This document shows positions 31,685-39,519 of a DNA stretch of 64,000 bases, one piece after another. The stretch is from JAAEPI01 sp964352625 (GTDB taxonomy: Bacteria > Bacteroidota > Bacteroidia > Cytophagales > Cyclobacteriaceae), in NCBI GenBank assembly GCA_964352625.1, contig CAYGSD010000006.1:62001-126000 (forward strand), read 5' to 3'. Made by a program: the position numbers and the translations under genes. The notes under the pieces were generated by a model. It was not told the origin of the DNA. It made no database searches and worked only from the letters and a program-made list of their open reading frames with translations. Numbering within the stretch: position 1 is the first letter of the stretch; every line of letters begins with the position of its first letter.

Positions 31685-33055
31685 TTGCAGAACAATTTCA
31701 AAGACACTATAGTAGCACTTGCCACGCCTCCAGGAGTTGGCGCCATTGGCGTCATTCGTGTCAGCGGCGATAAGACCATCGAACTTGTCAATGGTATTTT
31801 CAAAGGGAAAGACCTCAGTAAGGTTCCCTCCCATTCTATTGCTTACGGAACCATCAGAGATGACAAGTCGATCATAGACGAGGTATTGGTTTCTGTCTTC
31901 AAAGGACCGAACTCCTACACCAAAGAAGATGTGATTGAAATTTCCAGTCATGGATCGCCTTACATTCTTCAAAAAATTATAGAGCTGATTCTCGACAAAG
32001 GAGCTCGCTTGGCAAAGCCCGGGGAGTTCACACAACGAGCGTTTATCAATGGCCGCTTTGATTTGGCGCAAGCCGAAGCAGTCGCAGACCTGATCTCTTC
32101 GGAGAATTCTGCGATGCAGCAAACCGCCATGAAACAGATGAGAGGTGGCTTCTCAGCCGAAATAAAGCAATTGAGAGAGCGATTGGTCCACTTCGCCTCC
32201 ATGATTGAGCTGGAGTTGGACTTTGCAGAAGAAGATGTGGAGTTCGCCGACCGAGGAGAGCTGATCAAACTGGTCGAGGAAATTAAAGCGACGCTGGAAC
32301 CACTGATTGAATCCTTCAAATGGGGCAATGTGATCAAGAATGGCGTGCCGGTAGTGATTGCGGGGAAGCCAAATGCGGGAAAGTCCACCCTACTCAACGC
32401 CCTTCTCAACGAGCAACGCGCGATTGTTTCAGAGATTGAAGGAACTACTCGCGATACAATAGAAGATCAAATCACCATACAAGGCATCACCTTCCGATTC
32501 ATTGACACGGCGGGACTTAGAGAAACCTTGGACAAGGTGGAGGCTATTGGGGTGCAACGAACCTACGATAAGCTGAAAGAGGCATCATTGATCCTTTTTT
32601 TAATAGATCTAAGCAAAACCAAAATCGAGGACTTTCAGAACGAGCTTGCCCCAATCCTTTCCTCCGACATTCCCTTCTTGGTGATTGGCAATAAAATGGA
32701 TTTGCTCAGTGAGGAAGAATTGACCAACTGGCAAAAGAGTCATCCGATCGTTCCTTTGTCGGCTTCTAGTTTGGTAGGAATAGATGAATTGAAAAATCAA
32801 CTGGTGGATAAAGTCAAAAAAGACAAAGTAAGTGGCAATCAAACAGTAGTGACTAACTCTCGGCACTATCAGGCGCTTACTTCCACCAATACCGCTCTAA
32901 ACAAGGTCTTGGAGGCAATTGACAACCAAACCACTGGCGACTTTCTGGCAATGGACATAAGGGAAGCCCTAAATCATTTGGGTGAAATCACAGGTGAAGT
33001 GACAACAGATGACCTGCTGGACAACATTTTCTCCAAGTTCTGTATCGGGAAGTAA
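31685..33055 (+). CDS. mnmE: tRNA uridine-5-carboxymethylaminomethyl GTPase MnmE
   Basis: The 456-residue protein modifies wobble U34 of tRNA with MnmG. It has DTIVALATPPGVGAIGVIRVSG at the N-terminus, FTQRAFINGRFDLAQAEAVA, the G domain with GKPNAGKST, DTAGLRET and NKMD, and the C-terminal FSKFCIGK with the formyl-folate Cys. The TTG at 31685 is chosen because it lies just before the conserved start and after the feoB stop; an earlier TTG at 31643 would be inside feoB. Confidence 0.95.
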   Translation: MQNNFKDTIVALATPPGVGAIGVIRVSGDKTIELVNGIFKGKDLSKVPSHSIAYGTIRDDKSIIDEVLVSVFKGPNSYTKEDVIEISSHGSPYILQKIIELILDKGARLAKPGEFTQRAFINGRFDLAQAEAVADLISSENSAMQQTAMKQMRGGFSAEIKQLRERLVHFASMIELELDFAEEDVEFADRGELIKLVEEIKATLEPLIESFKWGNVIKNGVPVVIAGKPNAGKSTLLNALLNEQRAIVSEIEGTTRDTIEDQITIQGITFRFIDTAGLRETLDKVEAIGVQRTYDKLKEASLILFLIDLSKTKIEDFQNELAPILSSDIPFLVIGNKMDLLSEEELTNWQKSHPIVPLSASSLVGIDELKNQLVDKVKKDKVSGNQTVVTNSRHYQALTSTNTALNKVLEAIDNQTTGDFLAMDIREALNHLGEITGEVTTDDLLDNIFSKFCIGK

Positions 33056-33065
33056 GCACATGAGC

Positions 33066-33073
33066 TAGTTTTG
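33066..33073 (+). promoter_or_regulatory. -7 box of the IF2N-like gene
   Basis: TAGTTTTG matches TAnnTTTG 25 bases before the ATG at 33099. No good -33 element was found. Confidence 0.35.
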
Positions 33074-33098
33074 CGATGCTCAATCACGACACTTACTA

Positions 33099-34037
33099 AT
33101 GAGACTCGGACAATTAGCTCGTAAATACGACATTCCTGTACAAGACATCATCGAACATTTAGAGGAACAGACTGGGGAGAAGTTCCACCCAAACGCAAAA
33201 CTCTATGATGCGATTGAGGATATGATCTTCGCGCATTTTGAATTGATGCCGGTGGTTGTGGAAGCCGAAGAAGTCGTCGAAGTAGCTGAGCCTGAACCCA
33301 TACCTGAGGAATCCGCTCCAGAGCCCATTCAAGAGCAGAAAAGCCCGGAACCACTATTCACTAAAGAAAAAGCCAAACCAAAGAAACCTGAGACACCTCT
33401 GGATGATATTGCCTCCGTAGATGGCGAGCTTGCACCAGATGTTTTTGAGGAAAAGGTCGAGGAGGTGCCTGAGGTAGAAAGTGAGCAAACCGAAGAAGCG
33501 CCTACTCCCGCTCCAGAGCCAAATGAGGATGAAGTCATCCAAACCGATAAACTCCTGGAAATGCTGGAGGCTGGTGAAGTTCCTCCCGACTTGGACAAAA
33601 TCAAATTGATAAAGGCGCCAAAGAAAGAACTTGCCGGACTTAAGGTCTTGGGAAAGGTCGACCTTCCAGAACCGAAGAAGAAAGAAAAGCCCGAAGAGAA
33701 AGAAACAAAGGAAAACCGAAGAGGCAGAAATCAACGTCCTCAGCTGAGCGAAGAAGAGCGTGAAAAGAGACGCCTAGAAGGGAAGCGTAAACGTGAGGCA
33801 CATCAGGCCAGAGAAGAAAAGCGACAAAAAGAAAGAGAGCAGCGAGAGCTCAAGCGACGAAAAGAAGCCCACTATCGTCAGAAGCTAGAGAAAGCCAAAG
33901 CCGCAACGGCTGCAACCCCTCAGAAGCGAAAAGCTGAAGAGTCAGCTATCCAAACTGAAGAACTACCCGTTCAGGAACAACCAGTGATGCAGCCAAAAAC
34001 AGTACTTGGTAAATTCTGGAAGTGGTTGAATACGTAA
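33099..34037 (+). CDS. IF2N-like highly charged protein of unknown function
   Basis: The 312-residue protein starts with MRLGQLARKYDIPVQDIIEH, which resembles the N-terminal module of initiation factor IF-2. It continues with a long Glu/Pro-rich disordered stretch (residues 50-190) and then a Lys/Arg/Glu-rich coiled coil (190-270). The end is short and aromatic (LGKFWKWLNT). There is no GTPase domain. A role in nucleic-acid or ribosome binding is a guess from the module and the basic tail. Confidence 0.7.
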   Translation: MRLGQLARKYDIPVQDIIEHLEEQTGEKFHPNAKLYDAIEDMIFAHFELMPVVVEAEEVVEVAEPEPIPEESAPEPIQEQKSPEPLFTKEKAKPKKPETPLDDIASVDGELAPDVFEEKVEEVPEVESEQTEEAPTPAPEPNEDEVIQTDKLLEMLEAGEVPPDLDKIKLIKAPKKELAGLKVLGKVDLPEPKKKEKPEEKETKENRRGRNQRPQLSEEEREKRRLEGKRKREAHQAREEKRQKEREQRELKRRKEAHYRQKLEKAKAATAATPQKRKAEESAIQTEELPVQEQPVMQPKTVLGKFWKWLNT

Positions 34038-34093
34038 AATTATCTACTAACGAGCGTAGATATTATCAGTCACACATAATCTCCTCACCCCAG

Positions 34094-34113
34094 CCCTCTC
34101 CTCATGGAGAGGG
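34094..34113. repeat. Palindrome in the 34.0-34.4 kb gap
   Basis: CCCTCTCC-TCAT-GGAGAGGG is a perfect 8-bp stem with a four-base loop. Together with the element at 34184-34249 and the terminator at 34327-34347 it accounts for the recognisable content of this 371-bp gap. No gene is seen there. Confidence 0.6.
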
Positions 34114-34183
34114 AGCCGTGCTCAATTGATCGATTCTCACAACCGCGCGAACAAGTGGCCTACATGAAAATGGTAACCACGAC

Positions 34184-34249
34184 CGTCACTCTGAGTGCAG
34201 CGAAGAGTCTCTAGATTCTTTACTCCGTTGCACTATGCTCAGAATGACG
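34184..34249. repeat. Interspersed palindromic repeat, copy 3
   Basis: It begins CGTCACTCTGAGTGCAGCGA and ends TCAGAATGACG, with the same AGATTCTT-ACTCCG core as copy 1 at 5415-5511 but a shorter middle. The ends CGTCA/TGACG are inverted. Confidence 0.65.
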
Positions 34250-34326
34250 AACGCTTATTAGCTGTCTCCTTTCCAACCCCAATCATATAAGCCCATCAGT
34301 TTCATAAGATATCCAAAAAACAAAAA

Positions 34327-34347
34327 AAGCCTCCATAAAGGAGGCTT
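34327..34347 (-). terminator. Intrinsic terminator of paralogue A
   Basis: On the complement AAGCCTCC and GGAGGCTT pair perfectly over eight bases with a five-base loop, followed by a T-rich run. It lies about 60 bp after the stop codon of the gene at 34409-34981. Confidence 0.85.
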
Positions 34348-34408
34348 CCCGTAAACACTCAGAAGCCCTCACACCTCCGAATATGCTCACCTTCTACCAC
34401 TCTCAATT

Positions 34409-34981
34409 CTACTCGTTCATTGTCACCCTCTGTTCGTATTGGAATTTGTCAGGATGAATCCTATGCAAATGCTCATCTATGGACACAATTCGCTTGTCGA
34501 TATGCTTCAGGAATTTCGCTATGTCCGTTTCCAGAATGTATACCTGTCCATCGTACGAATCTGCCCCCTGCCCCATTTGCAAATCCTGTTTGTTCTTTTC
34601 AAGTCCATTTCTTGTAACGCAGCTTTCTCGCAAAAAATCAATGAAGGATTTGATATCATATTTCGCTTCAAACTTCTCTATGTCCTTCAATGTCTTATGA
34701 TACTCCTTCTGACCAACAATCATGGCTGTGGTCGGGTCGTTTAGAAAATCCAAAACCACAGAATCGTAATGATGAAGTTGCTTGAGTAGCTCCACGGAAT
34801 AGTCACGAAATTTTGGTTCCATACAAAAGTCGGACAGCCCTTGGTAGGATTTCAACACATCAGACACCTCTAGCCAACTATCCGTAAGCCTATCGTATTC
34901 TTCCTCTATGGTCACAGACTGTGCAGAGCTCTGTATTCCCATAAAGACGATTAGCAAGGTTGATAAAAGTAGCTTTTTCAT
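34409..34981 (-). CDS. Secreted His-rich helical protein, paralogue A
   Basis: The product has 190 residues with a signal peptide ending near SSAQ. It shares three blocks with the proteins at 45083-45595 and 56654-57184: GLSDFC followed by LLKQLHHYDSV, then KTLKDIEKFE followed by FIDFLRESC, then VYILETDIAKFLKHIDKRI with DEHLHRIHP. Two Cys (FC, SC) and a set of His are kept in all three. The fold is predicted all helical. I do not recognise the family. The ATG at 34981 is chosen for the signal peptide; a -7 box lies four bases upstream. This copy has the most divergent C-terminus. Confidence 0.85.
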   Translation of the reverse strand: MKKLLLSTLLIVFMGIQSSAQSVTIEEEYDRLTDSWLEVSDVLKSYQGLSDFCMEPKFRDYSVELLKQLHHYDSVVLDFLNDPTTAMIVGQKEYHKTLKDIEKFEAKYDIKSFIDFLRESCVTRNGLEKNKQDLQMGQGADSYDGQVYILETDIAKFLKHIDKRIVSIDEHLHRIHPDKFQYEQRVTMNE

Positions 34982-34985
34982 AAGC

Positions 34986-34993
34986 CAAAAGTA
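34986..34993 (-). promoter_or_regulatory. -7 box of paralogue A, next to the ATG
   Basis: The complement reads TACTTTTG, an exact TAnnTTTG match that ends four bases before the ATG at 34981. A leaderless message is predicted. Confidence 0.4.
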
Positions 34994-35067
34994 GATGCAC
35001 ATTCCAAGCGGAAGAGTCCTGATAATTGCTGAAAATTAGCTGTCTGATAATCCTGAGATTAGCATCA

Positions 35068-35293
35068 GTATTTTTCCTGAAGAGGGGTCAAAAACACCCT
35101 TCGAGAACCTCAGGGTGACATTCAAATACAATTGAACCAGCAGGGCCAAGCCTAAAAGCAACGCTAGAACAGAACGTCATTCTGAACAAAGTGAAGAATC
35201 TAGGCTCGTTGCTATTCTCGGAATTACGTTACTAGTGCATGCCCAAACAAAGACCCGTCAAATGAGCGCGCACAGTCCGTATTTTTCCTGAAG
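35068..35293. repeat. Gap with paired 15-bp direct repeats and palindromes
   Basis: GTATTTTTCCTGAAG occurs at 35068-35082 and 35279-35293. Between them lie a hairpin (CACCCT and AGGGTG, 35095-35117) and a short fourth copy of the interspersed repeat (CGTCATTCTGAAC..., 35175-35201). No gene is seen in the gap from 34994 to 35313. Confidence 0.5.
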
Positions 35294-35313
35294 TGGTTCT
35301 CATCCGAAGCAAA

Positions 35314-35321
35314 TACTTTTG
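35314..35321 (+). promoter_or_regulatory. -7 box of the sensor kinase gene
   Basis: TACTTTTG matches TAnnTTTG and ends six bases before the ATG at 35328. No clear -33 element. Confidence 0.4.
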
Positions 35322-35327
35322 CCTACA

Positions 35328-37016
35328 ATGCTCAAGCGACTAAATATCGGAAACAAGCTGGCGCTCATCATGATCACGCTCTCAATTGTGATCACTGCTT
35401 TTCTCTCTTCTTCCTTCTATTTACAATTCGACGAAGCTCTGCGGGAGCGCGTCCTCCTCCAGCTCTCATCGGTCAAGTCTTTGAAGCTAACGAAAATCAA
35501 GGCAGAGCTGGAAGACAAAATTCAGGCTTTCAAGGATCGATCAACGGAAGAATTTATTTTCACAGAGACCTACGCTTCACTTCCAGCATCTGTGGAAGGA
35601 TATTCGCTGGATACCAATACACCGATCACTAAGGACGTAAGCTTAGTAGGACTCACCTTTCAGAATCCAACGCTCGGTATTACTGTCGCCTTTATTCAGC
35701 GTACCGAAAGCGATTCCATTCGTTTGGCTCTGGCACGATTGCCAGAAATTCAGGAGGTGCTTCTTGAACGAACCGGCCTGGGAGAAACAGGAGAATCCTA
35801 TCTCGTTGGAGAAAATCACAACCTAATCAGTAAGTCGCGTTTTGGTCAGGCCAACTATCCAATCATTGTAAAAACCATGGGGGTCAATCAGGCCTTTGAT
35901 GGTCGGCCGGGAACAGACACATTTCTGGACTATCGAGGAATTGAGGTTTTTGGTGCCTATGAAGAAATTGAAATAAATGGGCTTAACTGGGTACTCCTAA
36001 GTGAAATCAATCTGGAGGAAGCACTTTCGCCCTTAGGCCAGGTGAGAGCCAACCTGATCATCACTGTTCTAATCATCTTGATATTCATTCTCATCGTTTC
36101 CTATTTCTTGTCAAAACTCATTGTGCAACCCATTGTCACTATGAAGCAGCGCCTCACTAGAATGTCTCAGGGCCTATTCGATTCAGACACTACCAACTCC
36201 GACCGCACAGATGAGATCGGAAACATGTTTGAAGCACTCAATAGATTAGTGAAGGCAATGACAGAGACTATTCATTTTGCCGGTGAGATAGGATCAGGAA
36301 ACTTCAATGCTGATTACCAGACACTAGGCGATGACGACCGATTAGGCACGGCGCTAATCAAGATGAAAGAAAAACTTCAATCTTATAAGGAAAATGAAGC
36401 TCGCCTTGTAAAGGAGAACCGGCACTCAATTATAAGTGGTGAGGAGAAAGAACGTTCTCGTATTTCGAAAGACCTTCATGATGGACTGGGGCCACTTCTT
36501 ACCACTCTCAGAATTAATCTTCAAAGTTCGGAGCTTCACAAAAAGACGAAAGATCAATTGCTGGTGCAGTTGGACGACACCATCAATGAAGTGCGGCGTA
36601 TTTCAAACAATCTCATGCCCAGCGTGCTTGTTGACTTTGGAGCGGGTGAGGCCGTCGGCAACCTCGTAAACCAGATGAAGGGAGACATAGCCATTCGGTA
36701 CAAGCACGACATGAGTTCATCATCTGCCATTAGTGAAGAAATACACCTTACCATCTACCGAATAGTGCAAGAAGCTTTGAATAATGCCCTAAAACACTCC
36801 ATTTGTAAAGAAATCAAAATTTCAATCAGCGAATTTGAGGATCACATTGGCCTCTATATTTCCGATGATGGAGACGGTTTCGACCCTTCCAAGCCGCATG
36901 CTGGTAACGGACTAAGAAATATGCAAGAGCGCGTGAAACTTGTGAACGGATCTTTCGATATTCACAGTTCCGGTGAAAAAGGTACAACCATAGAAATAGA
37001 AATTCCCACGGCATGA
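35328..37016 (+). CDS. Sensor histidine kinase, NarX/DesK type with HAMP
   Basis: From the ATG at 35328 the protein has 562 residues. Two membrane helices (about 12-32 and 245-268) enclose a periplasmic sensor domain with a Cache-like end (GETGESYLVGENHNLIS and ISEINLEEALSPL). A HAMP domain follows, then a HisKA_3 dimerisation helix with ERSRISKDLHDGLGPLL, where the His of DLHDG is phosphorylated, and an HATPase domain with NALKHS and DDGDGFD. The stop overlaps the regulator start by four bases. The signal is unknown. Confidence 0.93.
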   Translation: MLKRLNIGNKLALIMITLSIVITAFLSSSFYLQFDEALRERVLLQLSSVKSLKLTKIKAELEDKIQAFKDRSTEEFIFTETYASLPASVEGYSLDTNTPITKDVSLVGLTFQNPTLGITVAFIQRTESDSIRLALARLPEIQEVLLERTGLGETGESYLVGENHNLISKSRFGQANYPIIVKTMGVNQAFDGRPGTDTFLDYRGIEVFGAYEEIEINGLNWVLLSEINLEEALSPLGQVRANLIITVLIILIFILIVSYFLSKLIVQPIVTMKQRLTRMSQGLFDSDTTNSDRTDEIGNMFEALNRLVKAMTETIHFAGEIGSGNFNADYQTLGDDDRLGTALIKMKEKLQSYKENEARLVKENRHSIISGEEKERSRISKDLHDGLGPLLTTLRINLQSSELHKKTKDQLLVQLDDTINEVRRISNNLMPSVLVDFGAGEAVGNLVNQMKGDIAIRYKHDMSSSSAISEEIHLTIYRIVQEALNNALKHSICKEIKISISEFEDHIGLYISDDGDGFDPSKPHAGNGLRNMQERVKLVNGSFDIHSSGEKGTTIEIEIPTA

Positions 37017-37639
37017 GCACCATTAAAACCATGATTGTAGATGATCACCAGCTTTTTAGGAATGGCATTGTCTCCCTGCTTTCCAAAAATGAGGCAATAG
37101 AGGTGGTGGGCGAAGCTTCTAATGCTGAGCAGCTTTTGGAGTTGCTGGAAACCACCAAGATTCATGTGGTATTGATGGACATTTCCATGCCCGGCATGAA
37201 TGGACTGGAGGCCATAGCTGCTGCCAGGGAGAAATTCCCGGAAGTAAGGTTCATTGTGCTCACTATGCACGCCGAGGGGCAGTATGTAGTCAAGGCGGTG
37301 CGAAGTGGAGCATTTGGGTACATGATCAAAAACTCGGACGAGTCCGAACTCATCCACGCCATCCGTGAAGTGGCTAATGGAAAGAAATACTTCAACAGCG
37401 AGATTTCTCAGCTGATGATTGGTAACATGGCCATGGAAGAATCTCACAAGAAGCTCTCTGATCGTGAACAAGAAATATTGACTCTGGTTTCTGAAGGGAA
37501 AACCACTAAGGAAATTGCCGAGGAGATTTTCGTGAGTGCCCGAACCGTGGAGACCCACAGGGTGAATATGATGAAGAAACTGAACGTTCAGAATTCCGCC
37601 GAATTGATCAAAAAAGCGGCTCATCTTGGCCTAATCTAA
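37013..37639 (+). CDS. NarL/FixJ-type response regulator
   Basis: The 208-residue protein has a receiver domain with acidic pair D10-D11, phosphoacceptor D56 in VLMDISMPGMNG and switch residues VLTMHAE, then a LuxR-type helix-turn-helix with LSDREQEILTLVSEGKTTKE and VSARTVETHRVNMMKKL. It is the cognate partner of the preceding kinase (ATGA overlap) and regulates unknown genes, perhaps including the antiporter downstream. Confidence 0.95.
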   Translation: MSTIKTMIVDDHQLFRNGIVSLLSKNEAIEVVGEASNAEQLLELLETTKIHVVLMDISMPGMNGLEAIAAAREKFPEVRFIVLTMHAEGQYVVKAVRSGAFGYMIKNSDESELIHAIREVANGKKYFNSEISQLMIGNMAMEESHKKLSDREQEILTLVSEGKTTKEIAEEIFVSARTVETHRVNMMKKLNVQNSAELIKKAAHLGLI

Positions 37640-37740
37640 GTTTGTCAGTATTTATACCGAACACATTTTACACGCTTTTCCTGATAAAATCGCTTACTAC
37701 GAACCCCTAGCTTAGCTTCTGAAATCAAAAAGCTTAAGCC

Positions 37741-39060
37741 ATGCACGTATTTGATGTGATTACTATTCTTATCCTCTGTTCAGGAGCATTTCTTTTCATC
37801 AACACCTTTCTTCTCAAGCTACCCTCCTCCATCGGCTTGATGATTTTGGCCCTTATTCTAAGCGCACTGGTTTTGACCATCGGATATGTCTTTCCTGAAT
37901 ACCATTTGGCGGATAAGGTGAAAAAATTTGACTTCACTGAAGTCATGTATCGCTTTGTGCTGAGCGTCATGCTATTTGCTGGTGCACTCAATGTTGATTT
38001 CAAGAAATTGGGAAAGCAACTTATGCCTATCCTCTCCCTTACCTTTTTTGGGACCCTGATCTCCACATTCGTCATTGGCACCTTGGTCTATGGCTTGCTT
38101 TTCTTATTGAATATTGAAATACATTTTACAGCCACGTTGGTCTTTGGTGCGTTGATTTCTTGCACAGACCCCATCGCCATCACCAAAATATTGAGACAAT
38201 TCAAGGTATCAAAACAGCTCGAAACAAAGATTGCTGGTGAAGCCTGGCTCAACGGCGGCATAGCCATCATTCTGGCAATGACACTTACAAACATCTATCA
38301 GGAGCAACTCTCTATAGGCTCTATGGAAGTTGTGGATACGGTGTTTCTTCTCACGCGCGACTTGTTTGGTGGAGTTATCGTGGGGATTCTTTTCGGCTGG
38401 GTAGGGTTCCTGGTCCTCAGGTTCATCGACAATGATATGGTGGAAGCTGAGGTGCTGGTCACTCTTTCGCTGGTTATGGGTGGGTCCTATCTAGCCGATT
38501 TACTTTCCGTTTCTCCAATGCTTGTGGCTGTACTTACAGGGTTGATTATGGGCAACTTTGGTCGCAGCGAGACAGGCGAAAGTGCTGTAGGGTCGTATGT
38601 CTACAAGTTTTGGCATTTACTGCAAGAATCATTGGCAGCCATGCTTTTCGTTCTAATTGGTTTTGAAATGCTCGTGATTCCTCTTCGCATAGATTACTTC
38701 GCTGCTGGCTTCTTTTCAGTGGTCATCGTACTTTTTGCAAGGTGGCTGAGTGTATACATACCCATCAAACTTATGTCGAGAAGTCATGCATTTGATGATG
38801 ATACCATTACGGTTCTTTCTTGGGGTGCACTTCGGGGCGGTCTACCAGTTGCCTTCACACTTTCACTTTCAAATTTCCCTGGAAAGGAAATCATTGTAAC
38901 ACTCACTTATGTGGTCGTGGTTGGCTCGGTACTTTATCAAGGACTCACCCTGTCTCCAATGATGAAAATGTATAGAGAGCGGCAGCTGAAGCAGCGATCT
39001 CTCACAAGAAAGAGCGCAAAAGAGGAAGAATTGCACTACTCAGACAGGCTCAGCGCTTAA
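37741..39060 (+). CDS. Cation:proton antiporter, CPA1 (NhaP) type
   Basis: The 439-residue polytopic protein has about 12 membrane segments, including FGALISCTDPIAITKILRQF, the CPA1 core with the conserved Asp-Pro pair, then GEAWLNGGIAIILAM and SWGALRGGLPVAFTLSLS. It exchanges Na+ or K+ for protons across the inner membrane. The short C-terminal tail is basic. There is no TrkA domain. A 16-bp palindrome follows three bases after the stop. Confidence 0.9.
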   Translation: MHVFDVITILILCSGAFLFINTFLLKLPSSIGLMILALILSALVLTIGYVFPEYHLADKVKKFDFTEVMYRFVLSVMLFAGALNVDFKKLGKQLMPILSLTFFGTLISTFVIGTLVYGLLFLLNIEIHFTATLVFGALISCTDPIAITKILRQFKVSKQLETKIAGEAWLNGGIAIILAMTLTNIYQEQLSIGSMEVVDTVFLLTRDLFGGVIVGILFGWVGFLVLRFIDNDMVEAEVLVTLSLVMGGSYLADLLSVSPMLVAVLTGLIMGNFGRSETGESAVGSYVYKFWHLLQESLAAMLFVLIGFEMLVIPLRIDYFAAGFFSVVIVLFARWLSVYIPIKLMSRSHAFDDDTITVLSWGALRGGLPVAFTLSLSNFPGKEIIVTLTYVVVVGSVLYQGLTLSPMMKMYRERQLKQRSLTRKSAKEEELHYSDRLSA

Positions 39061-39063
39061 ACG

Positions 39064-39079
39064 TCCGTATTAATACGGA
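39064..39079. repeat. Perfect 16-bp palindrome upstream of the small repeat protein
   Basis: TCCGTATT-AATACGGA has no loop and no T-tract, so it is more like a protein-binding site than a terminator. It lies 78 bp before the ATG at 39157. Confidence 0.4.
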
Positions 39080-39156
39080 AAGGATATACCAAATTTTCGA
39101 TATATCATTTTCTCAACCATATTCGTAAAATTGTATAGTAAACAACATTAACCCCC

Positions 39157-39456
39157 ATGAAAAAATTAGCATTAGCACTCGTCTTAATCTTAGCTGTTTC
39201 TGTAGCCAGTGCACAGTCAGCTGACAAGCCCTTGAAAGGTCCTAAAGCCAAAAATTACAAACACTGGAAAGACACAAATCGCACCTATGTGACCATTCAA
39301 ACATTGGATCAGCGCACGAAACTTCAGGGCCCGGTGGCAAAGAATCAGAAAATTTGGAAGCGAGAAGAATCTGCCTCGTCCGTGAGTGTCACCTATGGAA
39401 GCGAGCGATCAAAGCTTAAAGGACCAAAAGCCAAGAATTTCAAATACTATAAGTAG
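39157..39456 (+). CDS. Small exported protein with three GP-AKN repeats
   Basis: The 99-residue protein has a signal peptide ending near ASAQ. The mature 79 residues carry three copies of a short motif: KGPKAKNYKHWK, QGPVAKNQKIWK and KGPKAKNFKYYK, spaced about 31 to 35 residues apart, the last at the very C-terminus. It is very basic and lacks Cys. I do not recognise the family. It has its own terminator and is probably expressed alone. Confidence 0.82.
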   Translation: MKKLALALVLILAVSVASAQSADKPLKGPKAKNYKHWKDTNRTYVTIQTLDQRTKLQGPVAKNQKIWKREESASSVSVTYGSERSKLKGPKAKNFKYYK

Positions 39457-39494
39457 TAATAGGTAGGTTACGTTAGTAGAGTGAGTATGAAAGG

Positions 39495-39518
39495 GTCCCT
39501 GTAAAGGGACTTTTTTTT
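39495..39518 (+). terminator. Intrinsic terminator of the small repeat protein
   Basis: GTCCCT-GTAA-AGGGAC is followed by eight T. It lies just before the stop codon of the convergent membrane-protein gene. Confidence 0.9.
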
Positions 39519-39519
39519 A

